Source: Mesorhizobium sophorae (lineage in GTDB: Bacteria; Pseudomonadota; Alphaproteobacteria; Rhizobiales; Rhizobiaceae). Taken from it: a DNA stretch of 64,000 nucleotides. The position numbers were made by a program, and so were the translations under genes. The notes under the pieces are model-generated. The model did no database searches and was not told the DNA's origin. It saw only the letters and a list, made by a program, of their open reading frames with translations. Every line of letters begins with the position of its first letter. Position 1 is the stretch's first letter. Below are positions 41,654-50,070 of this stretch, piece by piece. The stretch lies in NCBI RefSeq assembly GCF_002270415.1, contig NZ_NNRI01000017.1, positions 62,001 to 126,000 on the forward strand, written 5' to 3'.

Positions 41654-43087
41654 TCAAGGTGTAATTGCGCCGGTCAACAGGCCGACGAAACCGGCGAGTC
41701 CAGCGACCAGTGTGACGGCGAAGATGATGAGTTCGACCGATGTGAAGATCCGCGCGTTCTGTTCGCGCCGCGCCCAGAGGTACAGGACGGTTCCCGGCAC
41801 GAAGAGCACCGCCACCAGCAGGACGTATTTCAAGCCGGCGGCCAGAAACATGACAAGCGTGTAGACGACGGCGATCCAGGCGAATAACTGGTCGCGCCCG
41901 CGCTGACCAGGCGAGGTCTCGTACCCCTCGCCGCGGCGGGCGATCAGCACGCCATAGCCCGCGACCAACAGGTAGGGCAGCAGCGCCGTCACGCTTGTCA
42001 TGTCGAGCATGAAGTTGAAGGCGTCACGCGACCAATAGGTTGAGATGACGAATAGCGAGACGACGATATTGGTCAGCCAAAGCGCGTTGGCGGGAACCCG
42101 GTTGCCGTTCTGCGCCGCGAAAAGCTTGGGCATGTCCTGCGACTTCGCCGCGGCGAACAGTACCTCGGCGCAGATCAGCGACCAGGCGAGATAGGCGCCG
42201 AGCACTGACACCAGCACGCCGATGGAAATGAACACCGCGCCCCAATGTCCCACGACCAGTTCGAGCGCGCCGGCGAGCGAGGGCTGTTGGACTCCGGCGA
42301 TAGCCGCACGCGTAGCCGTGGCGTAGGGCAGAAGGGTGATGGCCACCATCAGGCCGGTGACGCCGACGAAACCCAGGATGGTCGCGGTGCCGACATCCGA
42401 ACGCTTCTCTGCGAAGCGCGAATACACGCTCGCCCCCTCGATGCCGAGGAAGACGAAAACGGTGATCAGCATGGTGTCGCGCACCTGCGCCACCAGGGTC
42501 TTTTCCGGCATGCCTACGCCGCCGAGAAAGTTCTCGGAGAATTGCGTGTAGTTGAACGCGAACGCCATGGCGAGGATCGCCACGATGATCGGTACGATCT
42601 TGGCGACCGTCACGACGCTATTGATGAAGGTGGCCTGCTCGACGCCGCGCAGGATCATGAAATGGAAGGCCCAGATGCCAACCAGCGAGACGATGATCGC
42701 GGTCGCGGTGCTGCCATCCCCGAAAATCTCCGGGAAAAAGCGCCCGAGCGTCGATCCGATCAGCACCCAGTAGAAGACGTTTCCGAGGCAGCTTCCGAGC
42801 CAATAGCCGAACGCCGAGAGGAAGCCCATATAGTCGCCGAATCCCGCCTTGGCATAGGCGAAGACGCCGGAATCGATATCGGGTTTCTTCTCGGCCAGCG
42901 CCTGGAACACCCGGGCCAGCATGTACATGCCGGTTCCGGCTATCGCCCAGGCGATGATGGCGCCGAACGGGCCCGTCGCGGTGGCGAACCTGCCGGGAAG
43001 ATTGAAGATGCCGGCCCCGATCATCGATCCGACAACCATTGCGATCAAGGCGAACAAGGACAGCTTCTGCTCGGACTTACTTGCCAC
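41654..43087 (-). CDS. arcD: Arginine/ornithine-type antiporter (APA superfamily), arcA partner
   Basis: 477 residues, with 12-14 membrane segments expected. The APA opening LFALIAMVVGSMIGAGIFNL (substrate-binding glycine loop) and the block RKPDxDSGVFAYAKAGFGDY-like sequence mark the ArcD/LysI-type branch. It should import arginine in exchange for ornithine or citrulline. It is the first gene of arcD-arcA and divergent from a close paralogue at 43380. One copy of the recurring motif lies 98 bases upstream of its start. Confidence 0.85.
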   Translation of the reverse strand: MASKSEQKLSLFALIAMVVGSMIGAGIFNLPGRFATATGPFGAIIAWAIAGTGMYMLARVFQALAEKKPDIDSGVFAYAKAGFGDYMGFLSAFGYWLGSCLGNVFYWVLIGSTLGRFFPEIFGDGSTATAIIVSLVGIWAFHFMILRGVEQATFINSVVTVAKIVPIIVAILAMAFAFNYTQFSENFLGGVGMPEKTLVAQVRDTMLITVFVFLGIEGASVYSRFAEKRSDVGTATILGFVGVTGLMVAITLLPYATATRAAIAGVQQPSLAGALELVVGHWGAVFISIGVLVSVLGAYLAWSLICAEVLFAAAKSQDMPKLFAAQNGNRVPANALWLTNIVVSLFVISTYWSRDAFNFMLDMTSVTALLPYLLVAGYGVLIARRGEGYETSPGQRGRDQLFAWIAVVYTLVMFLAAGLKYVLLVAVLFVPGTVLYLWARREQNARIFTSVELIIFAVTLVAGLAGFVGLLTGAITP

Positions 43088-43379
43088 GTGCCTCTCCCGA
43101 GTGATCGGAAATCATCTGTCCGTGAGCCAACAAGCGGGCTGGAATTTCAGTACAAACCAAACCCTATGCTTTTGGCGTGGTCGTGAAATTAGCTGAGAGT
43201 CTCATTCCTGTGCATCGCGTCTCTATTTCGGAGCCTCGACGCAATACACCGCCGCAGTGGAGTTACATCGGCTGGACTTGTGACTTTCTCCGATGCAGCA
43301 TCGGGTGAGCGACCTGGACCGGTTTGGCAATTCGGACGGATTTCGCTTGTGCAATTGACGACCGGCTCGAGACGCGGCC
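43088..43379. other. Divergent promoter region between the two antiporter genes
   Basis: 292 bases holding promoters for arcD (leftward) and the second antiporter (rightward). It contains the third copy of the recurring motif. No FixK/FNR box with both half-sites was found. Confidence 0.5.
43185..43203 (-). promoter_or_regulatory. Recurring intergenic motif, copy 3
   Basis: On the plus strand it reads GAAATTAGCTGAGAGTCTC. Its reverse complement matches the first 19 bases of copies 1 and 2 except at three or four positions. In that orientation it points toward arcD, 98 bases from the start codon. Confidence 0.45.
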
Positions 43380-44810
43380 ATGGCATCCCAGACCTCGCAG
43401 AAGCTTTCGCTCGCGGCGCTAACGGCGATGGTGGTCGGATCAATGATCGGCGCCGGCATATTTTCGCTGCCTCGTACTTTCGGCAACGCCACCGGACCAG
43501 TCGGCGCAATCATCGCCTGGTGTATCGCCGGGACCGGGATGTATACGTTGGCCCGCGTCTTTCAGGCGCTCGCGGAGCGCAAGCCCGAACTCGATGCCGG
43601 CATCTTTGCCTACGCAAAAGCCGGCTTCGGTGACTACGCTGGTTTCCTTTCCGCGTTTGGCTATTGGTTGGTTGCCTGCATTGCCGACGTCTCATATTGG
43701 GTTCTGATCAAGTCGACGCTCGGCGCGTTCTTCCCGGTTTTTGGCAATGGTGACACGGTCCCGGCAGTGGTGGTCTCGTCGATCGCACTCTGGCTGTTTC
43801 ACTTCACGATCCTGCGCGGGATCAAGGAAGCTGCCGTCATCAACACCGTTGTTACGGTGGCAAAAGTCATTCCCATCCTTACCTTCATTTTCATTCTGGC
43901 CGGAACGTTCAAGGCGAACATCTTCGTCAGCAACCTATGGGGCGGAGAGCTGGCATCGCGAAGCGGTCTCTTTGAGCAAATCCGAGCGACCATGCTGGTC
44001 ACAATCTTTGTGTTCATTGGGATTGAGGGAGCAAGCGTCTATTCTCGCTATGCCAAGGAACGCTCCGATGTCGGCAGGGCGACGATCGTCGGTTTCGTCG
44101 CCGTTTTGTTCCTGCTGGTGCTGGTGACGCTTCTGCCGTATGCCGTACTTACACAGGCGGAAATCGCGGGAATGAGGCAGCCATCCATGGCTTCCGTTCT
44201 CGAGGCCGTCGTCGGTACTTGGGGCGCGGTTTTCGTCAGCGTAGGGCTGATTGTTTCTGTGCTAGGCGCTTATCTCGCTTGGTCGTTGATCTGTGTCGAG
44301 GTGCTGTTCGCGGCCGCAAAGAGCGGCGACATGCCAAGGATTTTTGCGCGTGAGAATGCCAACAAAGTCCCGGCCGCCGCGCTGTGGCTGACCAATATCG
44401 TCATTCAAGTCTTCGTTATAAGCACGCTTTTCTCGCAGGATGCGTTCGCGCTCATGGTGAAACTGAGCAGTGCCATGGTGTTAATTCCTTACCTGCTCGT
44501 GGCTGGATACGGCTTCCTTCTGGCTTTACGCCGAGAGACTTATGGAACCCAACCCGCGCAGCGATCCCGCGACTTGATCGTGGCTGGCATTGCCACATTG
44601 TATGTTGCGTTCATGATCTACGCAGGGGGCCTGAAATTTCTGTTGCTGTCATCTATTCTCTACGCACCCGGTACGCTGCTCTATGTTCAGGTCAGACGGG
44701 AGCAGAACAAGCAAGTGTTGGTCGGCGTGGAATGGATAGTGTTGGCGGCTGCGGCAATTGGTTGCCTCGTTGGCATTTACGGAATTGCCAGCGGCGACAT
44801 CATTATCTAG
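43380..44810 (+). CDS. Second APA-family amino-acid antiporter (ArcD-like paralogue)
   Basis: 476 residues, about as long as and strongly similar along its whole length to the ArcD at 41654. Shared blocks include LSLAALTAMVVGSMIGAGIF, DAGIFAYAKAGFGDYAGFLS, IFVFIGIEGASVYSRYAKER and VLGAYLAWSLICVEVLFAAA. It probably exchanges a related basic amino acid or its decarboxylation/deimination product across the inner membrane. It is divergent from arcD, which implies duplication followed by inversion or independent recruitment. The start ATG 43380 has only a weak ribosome binding site. Confidence 0.85.
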   Translation: MASQTSQKLSLAALTAMVVGSMIGAGIFSLPRTFGNATGPVGAIIAWCIAGTGMYTLARVFQALAERKPELDAGIFAYAKAGFGDYAGFLSAFGYWLVACIADVSYWVLIKSTLGAFFPVFGNGDTVPAVVVSSIALWLFHFTILRGIKEAAVINTVVTVAKVIPILTFIFILAGTFKANIFVSNLWGGELASRSGLFEQIRATMLVTIFVFIGIEGASVYSRYAKERSDVGRATIVGFVAVLFLLVLVTLLPYAVLTQAEIAGMRQPSMASVLEAVVGTWGAVFVSVGLIVSVLGAYLAWSLICVEVLFAAAKSGDMPRIFARENANKVPAAALWLTNIVIQVFVISTLFSQDAFALMVKLSSAMVLIPYLLVAGYGFLLALRRETYGTQPAQRSRDLIVAGIATLYVAFMIYAGGLKFLLLSSILYAPGTLLYVQVRREQNKQVLVGVEWIVLAAAAIGCLVGIYGIASGDIII

Positions 44811-45114
44811 CTGAGCGAGCGCTTCAGTTCCTTGGCCGACAAGACATACCAAGGAATGTCTGGCCTAAATCAAGTGCGTAATCCGGTTACCCTCAGTAGA
44901 ATGTCGCCGCGAAGTGCCGTCGGCTATTCATCCCTGAAGTGACAATCAGCGTGCCAATCGGTCCTGGTTGGCAACGCATGGGAGACGTCATGGGTATCGC
45001 AACGCGCTTTCTGGCCACGACGACAGTTGCGATCCCTTTAGCCAGACCGCCGTTGCCGCGCCTTGCGGCCCTGAAATGCGGAACCAGCCTGCTCGGCGCA
45101 GAAGGATAGCGATC
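44811..45114. other. Intergenic region between the antiporter and FNT genes
   Basis: 304 bases, no supported gene. An inverted repeat TTCCTTGG (44828-44835) / CCAAGGAA (44849-44856) lies 18 bases after the antiporter stop. It could be a transcription end structure but has no T tract. Confidence 0.45.
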
Positions 45115-45957
45115 ATGAACGACAGCCTCTCGCCGCGCGAAATCGTGCGGGCAATGGTGGATCTCGGCGCCGCAAAAGCCGCCCACAGCGTTCCTGATCT
45201 TTTGATCCGCGGCATGCTTTCCGGGGCGCTCCTTGCCTTCGCGACGAGCATGGCCCTGGAGGGTGCGCTTCAGACAAATGTCGCGCTCGTCGGCGCTCTC
45301 ATCTTCCCGGTGGGATTTGCCATCATCATCATCCTTGGCCTCGAGCTCGTGACCGGGAATTTTGGCCTGGTACCCCTGGCCGTCCTCGCTCACCGCACGA
45401 CGGTCGGCCGGATGTTGGCCAATTGGTTCTGGGTTTTCGTCGGCAACATGCTCGGTTCGCTCATCTTTGCCGGGCTGTTCTATGTCGTCCTGACCGATGT
45501 CGGCAATGTTGGGGCGAGTGCGCTCGGAGATCATCTGCGTGCGCTCGCCGAAGCCAAGACGATCGCCTATGAGCCGTATGGATACGATGGACTGGTGACC
45601 GCCTTCGTCAAGGCCATGCTCTGCAACTGGATGGTCTGCCTCGGCGTCGTCATGGGGATGAGTTCGAAGTCCACCCTCGGCAGGATCGTCGGATGCTGGT
45701 TGCCCATATTCGCCTTCTTCGCGCTCGGATTCGAGCACTGCGTCGTCAACATGTTCGTCATTCCCATGGGGATGATGCTCGGGGCCAAGATCAGCTTCGC
45801 AGACTGGTGGTACTGGAACCAGATACCCGTGACCTTGGGCAACATTGCTGGCGGTTTCCTCTTCACCGGACTTCCTCTCTATTGGACCTACCTGAAGGGC
45901 GGTGCAGAAGACATGCCTGCCCCTGCGGCGAGGATGTCACTCGGCCCGGCCGAGTGA
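45115..45957 (+). CDS. Formate/nitrite transporter (FNT) family channel
   Basis: 280 residues from ATG 45115, with AAGGA upstream; a longer in-frame start at 44968 has no support. Six membrane segments with the FNT signatures LGLELVTGNFGLVPL, WFWVFVGNMLGSLIF, KAMLCNWMVCLGVVMGM and FEHCVVNMFVIPMGMM (conserved pore His and Asn). These pentameric channels pass formate, nitrite or other small monovalent anions with protons. Formate and nitrite both have local users or producers (the FdhF-like enzyme and the nap operon), so the substrate is open. Confidence 0.92.
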   Translation: MNDSLSPREIVRAMVDLGAAKAAHSVPDLLIRGMLSGALLAFATSMALEGALQTNVALVGALIFPVGFAIIIILGLELVTGNFGLVPLAVLAHRTTVGRMLANWFWVFVGNMLGSLIFAGLFYVVLTDVGNVGASALGDHLRALAEAKTIAYEPYGYDGLVTAFVKAMLCNWMVCLGVVMGMSSKSTLGRIVGCWLPIFAFFALGFEHCVVNMFVIPMGMMLGAKISFADWWYWNQIPVTLGNIAGGFLFTGLPLYWTYLKGGAEDMPAPAARMSLGPAE

Positions 45958-46256
45958 TGGGCCGGCATTCCGGCGAACACATCTTCTTCCTCGGCATTGG
46001 GCCGCCCACATTGCTTCGCGAAAGAATGTAGTCGTTTCGAAAAGAAGGCCTCAGTCGGGTCCGCCATGGTGGCGCCGACAGCACCCAGCCGAACAACTTC
46101 GATTGGACACAGCTAGAGCCAGGAAAGGCGCCGGCACATGCCTGACAGACCAGATGTGCAGTCCCGAACCAGAGGATGGCTGTGGCTGTCAGGTTCGCGG
46201 CCGACCGAGTTCAGTCCGGATCACAAATTGCAATCGCCGACATTGCGCATCGCCTG

Positions 46257-46868
46257 ATGACCACGAACATGACGCAACTCGACCTTCCGCCCGATGTTTC
46301 GCCGCAGCCGAGTTTTCGCTCGGCTGACGCTTCTTTTTCGGCAAGCGGCGCGGCGGCCGAGATCACTGACGAACGCAGGCGAGCGATCGTCGCGGAGATT
46401 CCACGGCTGCGTGGTTATGCGCGCGCGCTGTTGCGGGACCGCGATGCCGCCGACGACCTTGTGCAGGACAGCCTCGAGCGGGCGCTGTCGAGGATGGCGA
46501 ACTGGACGGCCGGCGATACGCCACGCCGCTGGCTGCTCACGATCATGCACAATCTGTTCGTCGACCAGTTGCGGCGCGCCAAACGCCATGCCCAGGCGGT
46601 GACCACGATCTCAGAAACGATAGATGCGATCGCGACGTCGCCACAGGCCGACAGGCTGGTATTCGTTGACGTATTCTCGGCGCTTCAGCAGATCAATCCC
46701 GAACGACGCGCAGCACTCGTGCTTGTCGCGGTCGAAGGCCTCTCCTATGCCGATGCCAGGAAGGCGCTTGGCATTCCCGTGGGGACGCTGACGTCGCGGA
46801 TCGCCAGGGGCAGAGAGGAGCTGCGATCGATCCTGGAAGGTGTCTCGCAGCCAGGCCAACCAGGGTGA
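46257..46868 (+). CDS. ECF-type RNA polymerase sigma factor
   Basis: 203 residues from ATG 46257; starts at 46176 and 46269 are alternatives and no strong ribosome binding site decides. Region 2 is visible as LRGYARALLRDRDAADDLVQDSLERAL ... TPRRWLLTIMHNLFVDQLRR (given in two parts). Region 4 is visible as LVAVEGLSYADARKALGIPV followed by GTLTSRIARGREELR. No anti-sigma gene is adjacent, so the control of this factor is not apparent. Confidence 0.88.
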   Translation: MTTNMTQLDLPPDVSPQPSFRSADASFSASGAAAEITDERRRAIVAEIPRLRGYARALLRDRDAADDLVQDSLERALSRMANWTAGDTPRRWLLTIMHNLFVDQLRRAKRHAQAVTTISETIDAIATSPQADRLVFVDVFSALQQINPERRAALVLVAVEGLSYADARKALGIPVGTLTSRIARGREELRSILEGVSQPGQPG

Positions 46869-47039
46869 GCAAAGAATGAACCGTCAGCGTTTTCAATGAT
46901 GAACCAAGGCACCTGCCGTCCACACCGGCGCGGCGTCACGGGGTCATATCCGGCGAACGGCGGAGGGTCGAGAACCGCTGGAGCGAGCGGGCGGGATCGA
47001 TAGATTTTCGCGCGATACCGGATGACGACTTTGCCATCG

Positions 47040-47699
47040 CTATTGATTTGCCCTTCGAAGGCCCAACCGTTCTGCAATCCGCACCAGGTCGGGCAAGGTT
47101 CGCACCGCCATCTTCCGCATGAGATGCCCGCGATGGATCTTGACCGTAATTTCGCTGAGGCCCATCTCGCCCGCGATCTGCTTGTTCATCAGGCCCTTGG
47201 TCACGAAGAACATGACTTCCTTTTCACGAGAGGTCAAAGTTTGGTACAGGGCTGATATCGTCGCCGCTTCCTGGTCGGATTCCCACCTTATGCGGTCGTT
47301 TTCGAGCGCGCCGAAGACCGCATCAAGCATGTCCTGGTCCCGGAACGGTTTGGTCAGAAAATCGATCGCTCCGGCTTTCATCGCGCGCACCGACATCGGG
47401 ACATCCCCGTGTCCAGTCATGAAGACGACGGGCATTTGAATGTTCGACTTTGCAAGATGAGCCTGGAAATCGAGGCCGCTCACGCCGGGCAACCGGATAT
47501 CGAGCACGAGGCAGCTTGGCGTTTCCGGCAGCTTGCCCTGCAGGAATTGGCTGGCGGAGGCGAACAGTTCGACATGCAGCCCCACGGATCTGAACAGCCC
47601 ACTCAGGGCATCGCGCACAGCGTCGTCATCATCGATGACATAGACTGTCGGCGCAAAAGCGGTCGACGCGGTTTGGCCTGGATTGGAACCTGCTGTCAC
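47040..47699 (-). CDS. FixJ-family two-component response regulator
   Basis: 219 residues from a GTG at 47699. The receiver domain (about 18-130) has the acidic cluster VIDDDDAV, the phospho-acceptor Asp in LVLDIRLPG, VVFMTGHGDVPMSVRAMKAG and the Lys of FLTKPF. The LuxR-type HTH follows at about 155-215 (LTSREKEVMFFVTKGLMNKQ, IAGEMGLSEITVKIHRGHLM). FixJ-like regulators control microaerobic or nodulation genes, but no cognate kinase is adjacent. It is separated by 385 bases from a single-domain receiver on the same strand. Confidence 0.92.
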   Translation of the reverse strand: MTAGSNPGQTASTAFAPTVYVIDDDDAVRDALSGLFRSVGLHVELFASASQFLQGKLPETPSCLVLDIRLPGVSGLDFQAHLAKSNIQMPVVFMTGHGDVPMSVRAMKAGAIDFLTKPFRDQDMLDAVFGALENDRIRWESDQEAATISALYQTLTSREKEVMFFVTKGLMNKQIAGEMGLSEITVKIHRGHLMRKMAVRTLPDLVRIAERLGLRRANQ

Positions 47700-48084
47700 G
47701 ATAGCAATCCGCTCTCACGATTCCTGCTCCGCACGGCCCAGGAATGGCACAACGCCATCTTAGCATATTAATTTGGCAACGAGCCCCGCCACTAGGCGAG
47801 ACGTGGTCGCGACTGTCGGTAATGCCGAGGGGGCTGGGATGGCTTCCGCGCGCTGCACCACCAATATCACCAATCCACCCATCGGCGCATGTGCGCTGAT
47901 GTTTCTGCAGTCGCGCCCTCTTGTGCAGCGGGGCTAGGCAGGCGATCGCCGAAACCTGCCTGGAATTCAACCGCACAGGCTGCCGGCAATCTTCCCGGAA
48001 CGAACGCAAAATTCCGATTTGGAACGCACGCGACTTCGTTCCGAAAGCAATGGCGGTGGCAGCGCTCGGCTCACCACGAAGACG
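47700..48084. other. Intergenic region between two response regulators
   Basis: 385 bases with no supported gene. An AT-rich run around 47757-47775 (CATATTAATTTGG) lies just upstream of the FixJ-like gene and is the likeliest promoter position. Confidence 0.4.
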
Positions 48085-48474
48085 TCATTCCGGCTTGATT
48101 TCGCGTGGCCAGTTCAGCGCATCTTCGATGCACCGGATCATGGCGGCGGCGTCAAAAGGCTTGTAGAAGAAGCCTGCCGCCCCTGCAGCGAGGGCATTTT
48201 GCCGGGTCCGTTCGTCAGGATAGGCCGTGATAAGAATCACCGGAACGGTGTGGCCACGTGCCAGGAGCAACGTCTGCAGTTCCAACCCGTTCATTTCCGG
48301 CATCTGCACATCGGTAATGACACAGCAGGCGTCGGCGAGCCGTGGCGAACGCAAGAGTTCCTCGCCAGAGGCAAACAGGTTCGCGGCAAAGCCGCAGGAA
48401 CGTATCAGATTCGCGGTGGACGTGCGGACCGCCTCGTCGTCGTCAACTATGGCAACCATCGGAATTTTCGGCAC
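48085..48474 (-). CDS. Single-domain response regulator (receiver only)
   Basis: 129 residues from ATG 48474, with GGGGGAC upstream. The whole protein is one receiver domain: VAIVDDDEAVRTS, phospho-acceptor Asp in CVITDVQMPEMNG, the T of ILITAYPD and K in FFYKPFDAAA. There is no output domain, so it should act by protein contact or in a phosphorelay. It is divergent from the AraC regulator at 48895. Confidence 0.9.
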   Translation of the reverse strand: MPKIPMVAIVDDDEAVRTSTANLIRSCGFAANLFASGEELLRSPRLADACCVITDVQMPEMNGLELQTLLLARGHTVPVILITAYPDERTRQNALAAGAAGFFYKPFDAAAMIRCIEDALNWPREIKPE

Positions 48475-48894
48475 ATCGGTGTCCCCCGGAGACTGTGTCG
48501 CCCGGCGTCCCCCGGCGCGATCTCATCTCGGCGCCAGCATACAAACGTGGAGCCAAGACCGAAATCATACAGAGGTTTGACTAGCCTGAGGTTCGCAGGC
48601 GGCGATGCCGCGACCTGGCGACCGGTCGGAGAACCGTACGGCTACAAAGCAGTGTCAAGGCTCAACCGCACGGTGGGATCATTGTCGCACGGCACCGGCG
48701 GCCTCCCTGCGCAAGGTTGCCGACATCGCCAGACGCGCCCAAGGCGCCGCCGCCAATAGTAGATACCATCGTATACGCAGCATAGCTGATGATATGATTC
48801 ATTCAGACGGCCATTCAATGGAGCAGATTTCCCACCCGTGTACCTTGGCCCATCAAGCAGAAGAAAATTCTGAGGCTAGAGGAGCACGGGCCCA
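48475..48894. other. Divergent intergenic region, receiver protein / AraC regulator
   Basis: 420 bases with promoters for both flanking genes. An AT-rich patch around 48755-48800 (ATACCATCGTATACGCAG) precedes the AraC gene. I see no gene or known operator. Confidence 0.4.
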
Positions 48895-49971
48895 ATGCAG
48901 TTCCACTCATTGTCTGCATCCGAATATTACGATCGGCAACCGGCAGAGGATCTGCCCGTCCTTCCTCGACGCGACGGCATGGTCCGACCGATGCATGTCG
49001 CCGGCCCGCCTCGAACGCCTGAAGTCGGCTCGTCATTGTTCGACCCATTCGACGCAGGCAACGGCGCCTACCCGGTGGCGCCAGACTGCCGCATGATTTC
49101 GATCCCCCTTACTCATATGAATGTGGTTCTCTCGGTGTCCGCTGCAGCGATGCCGCAACCCCGTCGCGGCGGTCTAACGATGCATGCAAATGCGGCGGCA
49201 GACCCTGATCCTACGGCGGCGCCCAGTGGGGCCATGGCGCAATTTGCCCAAGCAGGCCAAAGCGCGATCGACGGTCTGAATGTTTTCCACGCGCCTCGGG
49301 ACCTAGGCCTTGCCGAACTGGTCCCGGAACGGCACTCCTCTGATCCGGTCGTCCAGCGTCTTTCCAGGGCGCTCGAGGCGGCCGAAGACAGCCATAATGG
49401 ATTTGGCAACCTCTATGCCGATGCAGTCCGCCTTGCCATCGTAACCCGCTTGCTCACGCTGCGCTCAGATCCGCAGCCAGACCCGGATGAGCCGGCGGCA
49501 CGCTCTACCGCCGCCCTGTCCAAATGGCGATGGAAGCGCGTCGTCGAATACGTCGATTCACATCTCGATGAGACGATTACGCTCGCCGACATGGCAGCAG
49601 TGGCGGGGCTCAGCCGAATGTATTTCGCCGCACAGTTCCGGGCGGCCACCGGCATTCGCCCGCATGAATTCCTGCTGCGGCGACGGATTGACCGTGCCAA
49701 GCAGATGCTCATCGAGACCGAGATGACCCTGGTCGACGTGGCGCTGAGCGTGGGCTTTCAGAACCAGGCCCATTTCACCACGGTCTTCGGACGTTTCGTT
49801 GGCGAGACACCCTATCGCTGGCGTTGCGGCAATCGCAGGGATGTCGCAGATCGCCCTTTCGACAGCGATCCCGTCGGTTGGCGCCACCCGCCACGTGGGT
49901 CGGACACGCGGCCCATTCAGCTGGCAGCTCCGGGAGAGTTGCCGCCCCGCAGCGCTGCCGGTGCAACATAG
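48895..49971 (+). CDS. AraC-family transcriptional regulator
   Basis: 358 residues from ATG 48895. The C-terminal DNA-binding domain (about 205-305) has both HTHs: ITLADMAAVAGLSRMYFAAQ, then MTLVDVALSVGFQNQAHFTT with FGRFVGETPYRWR. The N-terminal 200 residues are low-complexity and lack a recognisable sensor domain. A proline/arginine-rich tail of about 50 residues follows the HTH. It lies 99 bases upstream of the FdhF/YdeP-type molybdoenzyme on the same strand and is a candidate regulator of it. Confidence 0.88.
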   Translation: MQFHSLSASEYYDRQPAEDLPVLPRRDGMVRPMHVAGPPRTPEVGSSLFDPFDAGNGAYPVAPDCRMISIPLTHMNVVLSVSAAAMPQPRRGGLTMHANAAADPDPTAAPSGAMAQFAQAGQSAIDGLNVFHAPRDLGLAELVPERHSSDPVVQRLSRALEAAEDSHNGFGNLYADAVRLAIVTRLLTLRSDPQPDPDEPAARSTAALSKWRWKRVVEYVDSHLDETITLADMAAVAGLSRMYFAAQFRAATGIRPHEFLLRRRIDRAKQMLIETEMTLVDVALSVGFQNQAHFTTVFGRFVGETPYRWRCGNRRDVADRPFDSDPVGWRHPPRGSDTRPIQLAAPGELPPRSAAGAT

Positions 49972-50070
49972 TCGACAGCGCTGGCGGCAGCACTGCGATG
50001 GAAAGATGTTGCTTGCCGGAAGGCTTCTTGCCCACACAGGATTCTTCAGCTCTTCGTAGAGGCGTCTCCA

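Noticed and set aside
44828..44856. Inverted repeat after the second antiporter as a Rho-independent terminator
   Set aside because: The 8-bp stem has a 13-base loop and no T tract; noted only as an inverted repeat.
44893..45738. 281-codon minus-strand frame
   Set aside because: Antisense to the FNT channel gene; rich in charged residues and lacking any domain.
46745..47077. Possible small minus-strand gene between the sigma factor and the FixJ-like gene
   Set aside because: The 70 codons outside the sigma factor look fairly protein-like, but it overlaps coding sequence at both ends and has no ribosome binding site.
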